A stretch of DNA of 15,349 nucleotides from Acidimicrobiales bacterium (lineage in GTDB: Bacteria > Actinomycetota > Acidimicrobiia > Acidimicrobiales > JADJXE01): positions 1 through 15,349 of the forward strand of contig JADJXE010000002.1 in the NCBI GenBank assembly GCA_016716005.1. Reading direction: 5' to 3'. The stretch's first letter is position 1. The number at the start of each line of letters is the position of its first letter. Shown here one piece after another: positions 1 to 8,274 of the stretch. Made by a program: the position numbers and the translations under genes. A model generated the notes under the pieces. It ran no database searches and was not told the origin of the DNA. It saw only the letters and a list, made by a program, of their open reading frames with translations.

Positions 1-332
1 GGGCGAGCCGGGCCTGAGCGGCTCCGGGCCAGCGAGGCCAGGTAGCCGTCGGCGACCTGGCGGTGGCCGAGCACCCCGCAGGCCCGCGCCTAGGGACGGT
101 CGTCGGGCCAGAACTCGTGGCGGGGATGGGCCGCCACGCCCTCCAGCACGGCGAGGGCGTCGGCCGCCGGCAGCCCGGTGCGCAGCAGGAGCCGCAGCAG
201 CGTGCCCTGGGTGATCGGTGTGGTGGCGAACGGCCGCTCGTCGGCGGCGAACCACCGCACCGCGCCCTCATGGTGCACGTGATCCTCCACGGCCAGCGCC
301 ACCAGCACGTTGCCGTCGAGCAGCACCGTCAC
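1..332 (-). CDS. PIN-domain (VapC-like) toxin, 3' end beyond the window, interrupted by an in-frame stop
   Basis: PIN-domain proteins of this type are Mg2+-dependent RNases, usually the toxin of a VapBC pair. The N-terminus LLDGNVLVALAV carries the first acidic residue of the PIN active site. The following PITQGTLLRLLL, a segment close to EFWPDD and, further on, GVLGHRQVADGYLASLAR are typical of the actinobacterial VapC group. A TAG at 92-90 breaks the frame between EFWPDDRP and GVLGHRQ. The same frame resumes directly after it and runs off the left edge, so the gene is either a sequencing casualty or truly nonsense-mutated. The usual Glu after PITQ is not evident. The GTG start at 332 overlaps the upstream stop by four bases (GTGA), a coupling common in toxin-antitoxin pairs. 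Family assignment is good; activity is unknown. Confidence 0.72.
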
Positions 333-421
333 CCCTCGTCCTCCAGGGCGCGCACGTCGTCGCTCCTGACGACCCGGCCGATCCGCACGGTGGGCAGCCC
401 GGTGCGCGGGTCGGTGGCCAT
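329..421 (-). CDS. VapB-like antitoxin, probably only its C-terminal part is readable
   Basis: This short frame ends in the GTGA overlap with the PIN-domain gene. It begins MATDPRTGLPTVRIGR and ends RSDDVRALEDEG, a pattern seen in small antitoxins encoded just upstream of actinobacterial VapC toxins. It would be 30 residues from ATG at 421. The same frame stays open upstream (GPLQQAGPRP), so the true start may lie further up or in another frame after an indel. The DNA-binding part is not visible. The call rests mainly on position and the overlap; the peptide alone would not identify it. Confidence 0.5.
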   Translation of the reverse strand: MATDPRTGLPTVRIGRVVRSDDVRALEDEG

Positions 422-617
422 CGGCCGGGGCCCGGCCTGCTGCAGAGGGCCCGGGCAGGGTCCCCGGGACGGCTCAGCGTCTGGCCGCGGTCCCGAGCCC
501 CGGCGATCAGAGCTGGTCGGGGTGGCAGCCGGACCGCTGCCGTCCTAGCGTCGGGGTGGGCCAGGTGACATCTGGCGGTGGCGGCAACGGGGCCGCGACC
601 CCCCGACGGGAGTTGCC
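422..617. other. Intergenic spacer between divergent antitoxin and rmlC genes
   Basis: This spacer must hold the promoters for the leftward toxin-antitoxin pair and the rightward epimerase gene. I see no convincing -35/-10 pair or operator palindrome. The only clear signal is GGGAG at 608-612, five bases before the ATG at 618. Part of it may code for the missing antitoxin N-terminus. Confidence 0.4.
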
Positions 618-1221
618 ATGAGCACGGCCGAGGTGACGGCGTCGAGCGAGATCGCCGGCGTGTACGTGGTGACGCCCCGCGTGCTCCACGACTCCCGGGG
701 CGACTTCATCGAGAGCTCGGCGGCGCTCGTGGGTGCCCGACAGCCAGGAGGTGATCCAGACCAACCAGGTCACCCGCCGCCGGGGCTGCGTCGTTGGGCT
801 GCACTACCACCTCCTGCAGGCCGACTACTGCACGTGCCGTCGGGCGGGCCCGGATCGTGCTGCACGACCTCCGGGCCGGCTCCCCACCGAGGCGCCACCC
901 CTCACGCTCGACATCGGGGCGACGGCGGCCCCTGTTCCACGACCACCGTGGCGTCCACGTCCCCGCCGGCGTGCTCCACGGCTTCGCGCGCCCTCACCGA
1001 CGTCACCTCATCTACCCGGTCGACCAGGCCCACAACGCCCTCGACGAGTTCGGCGTCGCCTGGGACGACCCCCAGGTGGCCGCCGACTGGGGCCCGGAGG
1101 ACATGGGCGTGACCGAACCGATCCTGTCGGCCAGCGACCAGGCCAACCCCGCCGGGCCGACCTCGACCCCTACGCCATCCCCCGGTGGCGGATGCCGCCA
1201 CCGGCCCTGGCCCGCCGGTAG
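618..1221 (+). CDS. rfbC: dTDP-4-dehydrorhamnose 3,5-epimerase (RmlC), frameshifted
   Basis: RmlC converts dTDP-4-keto-6-deoxyglucose to dTDP-4-keto-rhamnose in the cytoplasm, the third step of dTDP-L-rhamnose synthesis for surface glycans. Family landmarks appear in order across three frames: RGDFIES near residue 30, NQVTRRRG then GLHYHLLQADY (the cupin histidine region), ARIVLHDLRAGSP, VHVPAGVLHGF, EFGVAWDDPQVAADWG and EPILSASDQANP, ending IPRWRM. About 200 residues is a little above the usual 180-190. The ATG at 618 follows GGGAG at ideal spacing. At least four indels are needed to join the pieces. The canonical RGLHY reads VGLHY here, which may be another error. It faces a leftward gene only 27 bases away. 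The related family of non-rhamnose 3,5-epimerases cannot be excluded. Confidence 0.85.
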
Positions 1222-1248
1222 CAGGCGGCGCCCGGGCGGCCGGCACGG

Positions 1249-2065
1249 TCAGTCGCCGGTGCGCTCGCCTGAAACGAGTAGCGCAGCCGCCCCCACGTCG
1301 TGGGCGAGCTGGCCGTCACGGATCAGCGTGGTCTGTCGAAGAGGTCGCGAGCGGCCCCGCAGGCCGATGTCGATACCCGACGGCAGGCTCGCCGAACCGT
1401 CGAACGAGAAGTCGGCACCGAGCGGCGCCGTGACCGAGGCCTCTGCCCCGCCGGGGACGAGGGCCCAGTGACGGTCACGTTGGCGCCGTCGCGGGAGACG
1501 TGCACGGTCATGGGCGCCGGCGGCTGGCACACGTCGTTGCCGCCGCCCTGGAACGTGAGCAGGTAGGTCCCCGGGATCACCGGCTCCACCAGCGTGGTGG
1601 TCGCCCCCTCGGTCGTCGTCGTGAAGCACGACTGCCATCGCTCCGACGCCAGGGCGACCAGCCCGTTCATGGCGCTCGTCCAGTCGTACACCGCGGCCGG
1701 TCGACCGACGGGTCGCCGGTGAGCACCGGCTCCGGGTAGGAGCCGCGCCCGCCAGCCCTGGGACGCGCCGTCCACTGGAGCCCGAAGCCCTGGGCGATCT
1801 GCTGGACACAGGCGGCCTGCTGCTGATCGCTCGGCGGGCCGGGCCCACGAACGGGCTGCTGCGGATCGGGGCTGGGTGGCCGACGCCTGGCCGCTCCCCC
1901 CACCACCGGCCGCTGCGGATGTCGTTCAGGTCCTGCAGCACCGCGGTCACGAAGGCCGGAGCGAAGGCCGAGGCCACCAGGGCCACCCCGATGAGCACGC
2001 CGGCCACCACCTGGCCCGCCCCGCTCGCCCCGACACCGGTGCACCTCACCCCGGCCGCGGCTCAT
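1249..2065 (-). CDS. Exported or membrane-anchored protein of unknown function, frameshifted
   Basis: I do not recognise a family. Near the N-terminus a hydrophobic stretch, VVAGVLIGVALVASAFAPAF, looks like a signal anchor. A proline/glutamine-rich linker follows (PQQPVRGPGPPSDQQQAA). The rest is Thr/Val-rich and probably beta-structured, for example EGATTTLVEPVIPGTYLLTF and PMTVHVSRDGANVTVTG. The C-terminal part, in another frame, contains LGADFSFDGSASLPSG and ends LLVSGERTGD. The ATG at 2065 overlaps the upstream stop as ATGA, so translation is probably coupled to the SH3-membrane gene. At least three indels separate the readable segments. It likely acts outside the membrane beside its partner. 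Confidence 0.6.
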
Positions 2066-2928
2066 CGCCGGGACCGCCACACGTCCACCAGCACCAGGGC
2101 GCCGCCGACCAGCACGACCAGCACACCCACGCCCAGGCCGGGGCGAGGCTCGGGGCGCAGCACGCGGGCCAGGGCGAAGGCGGCCGCGTTGGTGGCCACC
2201 GAGCCCAGGACCACGGGCAGCCACCGGGGCACGCTCAGCGCGGCGCCGGGGACCAGGCCCAGCAGGCCCAGCACCGCCATGGCCCCGCCCACGAGGAGGA
2301 GGACGGGACCGGCGTCGAGGACGGTCTCGCCGCTGCCGCTGCCGGTGCCCACCAGCAGGAAGCGAAGGGGTGTGTCCCACGCCGAGACGCTCGTGCCCGC
2401 GGCGGTGAACCACGGAGGAAGCCCCGCCCAGCACCAGGACACCGCCGATCACCGAGAGCAGCCCGAGGTGGACCCGCACGCCGAACCACCGAGGGCCCAG
2501 CCGGCGCTGGAGAGGCCCCGGTGGCCACCCAGCCCTGCCAGCCCTCGGCCGACACCACGAGGGCCCAGTCGCCCCAGCTGCCGCGGCGCTGCAGCGCGAC
2601 GCCGGGCGCCAGGGCCACGCCCGGGCCGCTGGGATCGAGAGGACCGGGCGGTGGTGCCGGTGCGGGCCACCATGTAGGTCGCCTCGAAGGTGGGGGGCCG
2701 CGGGGCCTCGAGCAGCCGGCCGTCGACCCAGCCGGTCCAGCCGGTGACGCAGCGCACCTGCACCCAGGCGTCCCGCCGATCGAGCACCTGGAGCACCTCG
2801 CCCGCCCCGAAGCGGGTCGCCGGCTGGGCGCCGCCGAACGGCTCGGCCCAGGCCGACAGGCCGCCACGCGGGCTGACGGCCCAGTCGCCCGGGGGCGCCG
2901 TCGCACCGGGTGCGACCCACGCCTCCAT
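2062..2928 (-). CDS. Tandem SH3-like domain protein with C-terminal transmembrane helices, frameshifted
   Basis: Two bacterial SH3-type repeats lie at the N-terminus. The first includes GGLSAWAEPFGGAQPATRF, a stretch near VLQVLDRRDAWVQV and GWTGWVDGRLLE. The second, in another frame, includes GVALAPGVALQRRGSWGDWA and GWQGWVATG. The C-terminal half has about four membrane segments: LGLLSVIGGVLVLGG, AGPVLLLVGGAMAVLGLLGL, a moderately hydrophobic LPVVLGSVATNAAAFALA, and VGVLVVLVGGALVLVDVW before RSRR. ATG at 2928 is preferred over the GTG at 2934 because GGGAGG (2939-2934) sits five bases upstream of it. SH3b domains usually bind peptide or cell-wall ligands; if so here, the protein may be an envelope-tethered binding module. 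It has about 290 residues and at least three indels. The catalytic role, if any, is unknown. Confidence 0.68.
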
Positions 2929-3000
2929 GGCCACCTCCCGCGCCGGCGAGCACGATCACCGCCATGGTCTCGCCCCGGACCCGGACCGGCCAGGGTCGTT

Positions 3001-3022
3001 CGTCCCGACTGCGCCCGGGACG
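3001..3022. other. Perfect 7-bp inverted repeat (hairpin)
   Basis: CGTCCCG at 3001-3007 pairs with CGGGACG at 3016-3022 around an 8-base loop. It lies in the spacer between the leftward MtfA gene, whose stop is about 140 bases away, and the leftward SH3-membrane gene. No T-run follows on either strand, so it could be a terminator, an mRNA-processing hairpin or part of the adjacent direct repeat, which partly overlaps its right arm. Confidence 0.5.
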
Positions 3023-3113
3023 CACCAGACGTCGTCAGCGCGATGGAGAACGGCCACCGCCACTGCCGACCCGCCGGGACGCTGCCAGGCGCCGTCAGCG
3101 CGATGGAGACCGG
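3014..3113. repeat. Two-copy imperfect direct repeat, about 40-bp units with 60-bp period
   Basis: Unit 1 spans about 3014-3053 and unit 2 about 3073-3113. Both begin with GGGACGC, followed by a degenerate CCAGRCG stretch. Both share the identical 17-mer CGTCAGCGCGATGGAGA, starting at 3033 and 3093, and end in MCGG. The cores are exactly 60 bases apart, while the left flanks differ by one base. The repeat lies between mtfA and the SH3-membrane gene, where no gene is supported. It may be a pair of regulator sites upstream of the SH3-membrane gene (that is, 85-185 bases before its start) or a small dispersed repeat. Confidence 0.65.
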
Positions 3114-3158
3114 TCAGGTGGGCGGCGCAGCCGCGCCCGACGAGCGGCGGGCCGACCG

Positions 3159-3936
3159 TCAGGCGGTGGGCGGCGGCACCCGGGCGGCCGGGTCCTGGCG
3201 GTAGCCGGCGAGCACCCCGTACAGGTCGGGGGTGCTCGTCGGCGCAGCCCGACCGGGTCGTCGAAGAACGCCTCGGTGGCCACCGCGAAGAATCTCGCCC
3301 GGGTTCACGCCCGCGACGAGCGCAGCACCGCCCCCGCCTCACCCCGCTGGAGCTGCTCGTACACGTCGGTGCACACCGCCACCCACCGCTGCAGCTGCTC
3401 GTCGGTGGCCAGCGGGGGCGTGCCGTCGATCAGCCCGTCGAGCATGTCGAGCTTGTGGGCGAACTCGTGGAACACCACGTTGTGCCCCCGGCCGGGGCGG
3501 CGCACCCTCGTCCAGCACGGCGTCCGGCACACGATCACCACCGGGCCGGTCTGGCTGGCCTGCCGAGGATCGGCGTCGGCCCGTCGGAGACCAGGCCGGG
3601 CACCTGGGAGCGCTCGCCGGTGAGCACCAGCGTGGTGGGGTGCACCACGATCGCCTGCACGTCTCGGTACGAGTCGTCGGGCAGCCCCAGCACCAGCAGC
3701 GACGCCAGCCCGGCCACGGTGACCACGATCTCGTCGGTGAGCTCGAAGCCGCGGGCCGCCTCCCAGCGCTTGGTGGCCACCAGCCCCAGGGTGAGGCGCT
3801 CGAGGCGCTCCCGCTCGTCGCCGTCGAGCAGGCGGGCGTGCGGCACCCGCTCGTCGAGCAGCGCCCGCCACGCCGGCGGGAAGCCGCCCTGCAGCAGCTG
3901 GCGGCGGCGCCGGCGGCGGCGCGCCTCGAGCCGCAC
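3159..3936 (-). CDS. mtfA: MtfA-type zinc peptidase (M90 family), frameshifted
   Basis: MtfA of E. coli is a cytoplasmic zinc aminopeptidase that also binds the repressor Mlc. The zinc motif is clear: VVFHEFAHKLDMLDG, an HExxH followed by the family-typical KLDMLDG. Upstream come LLDGDERERLERL, RGFELTDEIVVTVAGLASLL, LPDDSYRDVQAIVVHPTTLV and RSQVPGLVSDGP, all in family order. Downstream, FAVATEAFFDDPVGL supplies the conserved third-ligand region, followed by GVLAGYRQDPAARV. It has about 260 residues, as usual for the family. GTG at 3936 is chosen because it lies five bases past the acyl-CoA dehydrogenase stop and leads into the basic RLEARRRRRRR stretch. At least two indels break the frame. 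It is the last gene of a four-gene-scale leftward run. In this lineage its partner is unknown. Confidence 0.85.
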
Positions 3937-3940
3937 CCGG

Positions 3941-5254
3941 TCAGGCGTTCCTGGGCAGCCTGAGAACGGCACCACCCGGTCGTTGCTCGGCCTTGGGCAG
4001 GCCGAGCACCCGCTCGCCGGTGATGTTGCGCTGGATCTGGTCGGTGCTGCCGTAGATGGGCGGGGCCTGGGCGAACAGCGCCATCTCGGTGACCACGCCC
4101 AGCACCGGCTGGCCGGTGGCCGCGTCGAGGGCCTTGCGGTCGTCGGCGTCGTAGGCGTGGAGCGTGCCGTAGGGGCCGACGATGGCCAGGCCCAAGTCGC
4201 GCTGGAGGCGCATCATCTCGCTCATCGACCAGCTTGGAGATGTTGGGCATGCCGGGGACGTCCTGGCCGGCGGCCGGGCGGCCTTCACCCGCAGGTTGTT
4301 GAAGCGCCCGATCTCGGAGATGGTGTGCAGCCTCATCAGCCCCTGGCGGATCGTGGGGTCGGCGATGGCCCGTTGGCCCGGGCCAGGTCGATGAGCATCT
4401 TGGCGGCGCCGCCGAACACGCCGCCGCCACCGCCCCGGGCGGCCCGGCCCCTGGCGCACGAAGTCGCCGGCGCGCATCGACAGCTGGCCGGCCACGGTGC
4501 CCGGCGTGGCCGCGCTGGCGGCGCGTGGCCGCCGCCCGAGCCCAGGCCGGCCCGCTCGAACATCAGCGTGCTGTTGGCCACCGCCCAGCCCTTGCCCACG
4601 TCGCCGATGACGGCGTCGCTGCCCACGCGGGCGTCGGTGAGGAACACCTCGTTGAACAGGGCCCGGCCGGTCATCTCCGGAGCGGGCGCACGTCGACGCC
4701 GGGCTGGTGCATGTCGAAGGCGAAGTACGTGATGCCCTGGTGCTTGGGCACCTCGGGGGTCGGTGCGGGCGATGAGCATGCCCAGGTCGGCCACGTGGCC
4801 GGCCGAGGTCCACACCTTCTGCCCGTTGACCACCCACTCGTCGCCGTCTCGCACGGCCTTGGCCTGCAGGCCGGCCAGGTCGGAGCCGGCGCCGGGCTCG
4901 CTGAACAGCTGGCACCAGGCCCGCTGGCCGGTGACGATGTCGCGCACGTAGCGGTCGATCTGCTCCTGGGTGCCGTGCGTCGCGATGGTGGGGGCGGCCA
5001 GCAGCAGGCCCAGCCCGCCGGGGGCGCCGAGGGCGCCGAAGTCGGCGATCTCCTGGGCGACCCGCACCGCGCCGTTGGCGGGACAGGCCGCGCCGTAGGC
5101 GTTGGGGCAGCGAGGGCGCCGACCACCCGGCCAGGCCCAGGCGCTCCCACCACTCGGCCACCGTCAGGTCGGGGTCCCAGCTCTGCTCGAGCCAGGCGCG
5201 CAGCTCGTCGACGACGTCGTCGGTGCTGGTGCTGGGGGCGGCGGTCTCGGTCAT
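3941..5254 (-). CDS. Acyl-CoA dehydrogenase family protein, frameshifted
   Basis: This FAD enzyme family oxidises acyl-CoA thioesters to 2-enoyl-CoA in the cytoplasm. The N-terminus resembles the actinobacterial group with ELRAWLEQSWDPDLTVAEWW. The FAD/substrate signature is intact in QLFSEPGAGSDLAGLQAKA, followed by WVVNGQKVWTSAGHVADLG. Next come GRALFNEVFLTDARVG, GKGWAVANSTLMFERAGLG and, near the C-terminus, YGSTDQIQRNITGERVLGLP. The span of about 435 residues is slightly above the family's usual 380-400. ATG at 5254 has GGAGGT (5265-5260) at five-base spacing and overlaps the CapD-like stop as ATGA, so the two are probably translationally coupled. At least five indels are needed. The substrate and catalytic Glu cannot be fixed from this broken sequence. 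Confidence 0.88.
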   Translation of the reverse strand: MTETAAPSTSTDDVVDELRAWLEQSWDPDLTVAEWWERLGLAGWSAPSLPQRLRRGLSRQRRGAGRPGDRRLRRPRRPRRAGPAAGRPHHRDARHPGADRPLRARHRHRPAGLVPAVQRARRRLRPGRPAGQGRARRRRVGGQRAEGVDLGRPRGRPGHAHRPHRPPRCPSTRASRTSPSTCTSPASTCARSGDDRPGPVQRGVPHRRPRGQRRRHRRRGQGLGGGQQHADVRAGRPGLGRRPRAASAATPGTVAGQLSMRAGDFVRQGPGRPGRWRRRVRRRRQDAHRPGPGQRAIADPTIRQGLMRLHTISEIGRFNNLRVKAARPPARTSPACPTSPSWSMSEMMRLQRDLGLAIVGPYGTLHAYDADDRKALDAATGQPVLGVVTEMALFAQAPPIYGSTDQIQRNITGERVLGLPKAEQRPGGAVLRLPRNA

Positions 5255-7161
5255 CGGTGACCTCCGGGAGGCGCAGGCGAGCGGGTCCCGCGATCATGGC
5301 CGACGGCGAGGCGTCGGGCCCAGACCGGCGCCCGGCGGTCGGGCCGTCGCCCCCGGAGACGCGCACGTCGAGCTCGGACGCCACTGCGCCCGACAGCTCC
5401 CGCAGGCGGGCGCGGGCCGAACCGCCACCGTCGAGCCCGGCGGGTCCGAGGGGCGGCACGGGCACGTGGCTGATGCCGCTGTGGAACGGCCGGTCGTCGG
5501 GCCTCGCCTGCTTCAGCAGCACCTCGTGGAGCTCTCGCCCGGCCGGAGACCGGTGAACACGATCTCGACCGGGCGGGGCGCCTCGGCCACCAGCTGCTCG
5601 GCCACCTCGGCGATACGCACCGGCTCGCCCATGTCGAGCACCAGCGACTCGCCCGGCCGGCTGATGGCGCCGGCCTGATCACCAGGCTCACCGCCTCCTC
5701 CACCGTCATGAAGTAGCGGGTGACGTCGGGGTGGGTGACGGTGACGGGGCCGCCGTTGTCGATCTGGGTTCGGAACAGGGGCAGCATCGACCCCCGGCTG
5801 CCCAACACGTTGCCGAAGCGCACCGACAGGTAGGGGTGGTCGGTGACGTCGGCGGCATGGGCGGTGAGGCGCTCGGCGATGCGCTTGGAGTGGCCGAGCA
5901 CGCTGATGGGGTCGGCCGCCTTGTCGGTGCTGATGTTCACGAAGCGGCGCACGCCCACCGCGACCGAGGCGTCGAGCAGGGTCTGGGTGGCCACCACGTT
6001 CGTCTTCCACGCCTCGTCGGGGTACTGCTCGAGGAGGGGCAGGTGCTTGAGGGCGGCGGCGTGGAACACCACCTCGGGCCGGCGCTGGCGGAACACCTCC
6101 AGCACCCGGTCGCGGTCGCGGATGTCGCACAGCAGCAGGTCGGGGGTGTCGAGGAGGGCCCGGCCCTCGATCGACAGCCGCACGTCGTGCAGGGCCGACT
6201 CGTCGCGGTCGAGCAGCAGCAGCTGGGCCGGGCGTAGCGGTGGATCTGGCGGCACAGCTCGACCCGATCGAGCCGCCTGCGTTCGTGACCAGCACCCGCT
6301 TGCCGGTGAGGTAGCCGGCGATGGCGTCGACGTCGAGATGGATCTTGTGCCGGCCCAGCAGGTCCTCGTCGGTCAGGGGCCGGATGTCGCCCACGCCCAC
6401 CCGGCCGCCGATCAGCCCGGCCACCGGCGGCAGCACCATCACGTCGAGGCCGACCCCGACCGCCAGCGCGCTCAGCCCGCGGATCAGCTCGGGCTCGGCG
6501 CTCGGGACGGCGATCAGCAGGGCCGACGCCTGCCGGTCGGCCGCCACCGCGGCCAGGTCGTCCCGGCCGCCGGGCCACGGGGACGCCGGCGAGCCGCAGC
6601 TTGCGCTTGGCCGGGTCGTCGTCGAGCAGGGCCACCGGCACGTAGGGGCCGGGGCCGCGCAGCATCGCCCGCACGATCTGGTCGCCGCCGTCGCTGGCGC
6701 CGAACACCAAGAGGCGGGTGGTGCTGTCGCCGTCGGCCGAGGGCCGGCGGCTGCGCTCGAGCAGCAGCCGCCAGGTGTAGCGGTTGCCGCCCGCCAGGCA
6801 CAGGGCGATCACCCCGCCGCCCACGGGCACTGACCCCGGCACCAGCCGGTCGAACAGGACCAGGTTGAGGGCGGTGAGCACCCTGGCGACCACCGCGACG
6901 CTGAGCACCAGCGCGGCGACCTCGTCGAAGCTGCCAAGCGCCACTGGCCCCGGTAGAGGCCCACGGTTGCGCCCACCAGCGCCTGAGCGCCACCGCCACG
7001 ACCACCGTGGCGGCCAGCCCGGCCCAGCCGACCTGGCCCCTGTCGAGGTCGTAGCGCAGCAGGGTCGCGTCGAGGAGGCCCACGGCCCAGGCGAAGCCGT
7101 CGGCCGCCGCCTGCACCGAGTACCGGTTCCGGCCCAGGAGGGCCAGGAGGCCGGGATGCAA
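5251..7161 (-). CDS. CapD/FlaA1-like membrane-anchored NDP-sugar 4,6-dehydratase/epimerase, frameshifted
   Basis: Proteins of this family dehydrate or epimerise UDP-HexNAc sugars for capsule or glycan synthesis at the inner face of the membrane. The first 200 residues hold hydrophobic segments (EVAALVLSVAVVARVLTAL, VPVGGGVIALCLAGG). A Rossmann CoA-binding-like domain follows (RLLVFGASDGGDQIVRAML, PYVPVALLDDDPAKR). The catalytic SDR domain has RVLVTNAGGSIGSS, LLLLDRDESALHDV, DIRDRDRVLEVF, VFHAAALKHLPLLEQYPDEA, NISTDKAADPISVLGHSKR and YLSVRFGNVLGSRGSMLP. TDKA plus SKR matches the long dehydratases, which use S-M-K rather than S-Y-K. The glycine motif reads TNAGG where TGAGG is usual. TTG at 7161 is the best start. 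The stop at 5251 overlaps the next ATG. The C-terminal frame near 5250-5520 is uncertain. The exact sugar is unknown. Confidence 0.87.
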
Positions 7162-7319
7162 CGCGGCGCGCTCCCTGCTGCTACCCGCGCTGTCCGCCGC
7201 GCTCTGGTCCCCTGCGGTGCCCCGGCCTGTCCGCCGCCGTCTCCGCCGTCACCTGTCGATCTCCTCCACCCGTCCGCCCGACCGGCACGTGGGAGCGTAC
7301 GCCACCGCCGTGACCGACC

Positions 7320-8274
7320 CTACTGCCGACCGGCCAGGCGGGCCTCGGCGATGCGCTGGGCCGGCAGCACCGGCCGGGCCCGGGCCGCGCCGGGGACCCT
7401 CCCCGAGCGGGCCCTGGGCGCGGTGACCCGGCGGATCTCCACGGCCACGTCCAGGCCGTGGACGGCAGGGCCCGAGAACGCTCCCCGCAGGGGCGGCACG
7501 TCGTCGTAGTCGCGGCCGTGGCCGATCTTCACGTGGCGCAGGCCCACCTCGGCGCCGTTGGTGGGGTCGAGGGCCAGCCACCCGTGGCCCGGGACGGCGG
7601 CCTCGAACCAGGCGTGGGTCTGCACCCACGCCACGTCGCCCCCGACCACGTCGGCCCCGGTGCGGTCGTCGCTGGTGAACAGGTACCCGCTGACGTAGCG
7701 GGCCGGGATCCCCACGCTGCGGCACATGGCCACGGCCAGGTGGGCGAAGTCCTGCACACGCCCTTGCGGGTCTCCAGCACCTCTCGATGGGCATCCCCAC
7801 GTAGGTGTGGCCGGGCTCGTAGGTCATCACCGCTCCCACCCGGCGGTGGATGGCCAGCACCAGCCCCACCGGGTCGGGCCCGACCAGCTCGGTGACCCGG
7901 CCGGCCTCTCGACCACCCCCCTTGCCCCAGTCGGCGGGGGTGCGCTCCAGGTACTCGACGTGCTCGTCCAGCCAGGCCGGGTCGGACAGCGCCTCCATGC
8001 GGGGCGAGATGGTGACCAGCGGCGGTAGCGGGTCTCCACCACGGCCTCGGCGACCACCTCGAGGTTGCGGTGGGTGGGCGTCACCCCGAACGTGTCGACC
8101 CGCGCCCCAGTAGTCGGTGAAGGAGAACACCCGGGCCGCAGGCGTGGTGCTCACCCGGTACGACACCAGCTGCTGGCGCACGTCGCTGGCCGGGCAGGCC
8201 CGCAGCTCGTTCTGGCTCTCGCGCACCGGGCCGGTGTAGGCGAACCGGGTGCGGTAGCGGATGTCGAGCCTCAC
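7320..8274 (-). CDS. Transglutaminase-like cysteine protein with N-terminal Bact_transglu_N domain, frameshifted
   Basis: This papain-fold protein belongs to the transglutaminase-like set encoded beside ATP-grasp and alpha-E proteins. The N-terminal beta domain starts RLDIRYRTRFAYTGPVRESQ. The catalytic triad is visible: Cys in KGVCQDFAHLAVAMCR (spanning a frameshift near 7755-7775), His in WVQTHAWFEAAVPGHGW, and Asp in LALDPTNGAEVGL. GIPARYVSGYLF between Cys and His is also diagnostic. GHGRDYDDVPPLRGAF near the C-terminus completes the usual layout, about 310 residues. GTG at 8274 overlaps the stop of the preceding gene (GTGA); a start at 8286 in the same frame is also possible. Whether it acts as a peptidase or cross-linker is not known for this family. 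Confidence 0.86.

Noticed and set aside
90..92. TAG in the toxin gene as a recoded (pyrrolysine) codon
   Set aside because: Nothing else in the window supports recoding and the position is not one where a special residue is expected in PIN domains.
1205..1250. Bidirectional terminator between rmlC and the leftward exported gene
   Set aside because: CCGCC and GGCGG flank the rmlC stop but give only a 5-bp stem that includes coding bases and no T-run, too weak to call.
3033..3113. CRISPR array
   Set aside because: There are only two repeat copies, the flanks are also partly repeated, and no cas gene is in the window.
2690..4732. A 680-codon open frame on the plus strand
   Set aside because: It lies antisense to MtfA, acyl-CoA dehydrogenase and SH3 genes that have clear motifs. 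Its product is Arg/Pro/Ala-rich with no family features, as expected for an antisense frame in GC-rich DNA.
7162..7319. Regulatory RNA or promoter structure between the transglutaminase and CapD-like genes
   Set aside because: I found no conserved motif, strong hairpin or convincing promoter hexamers in these bases.
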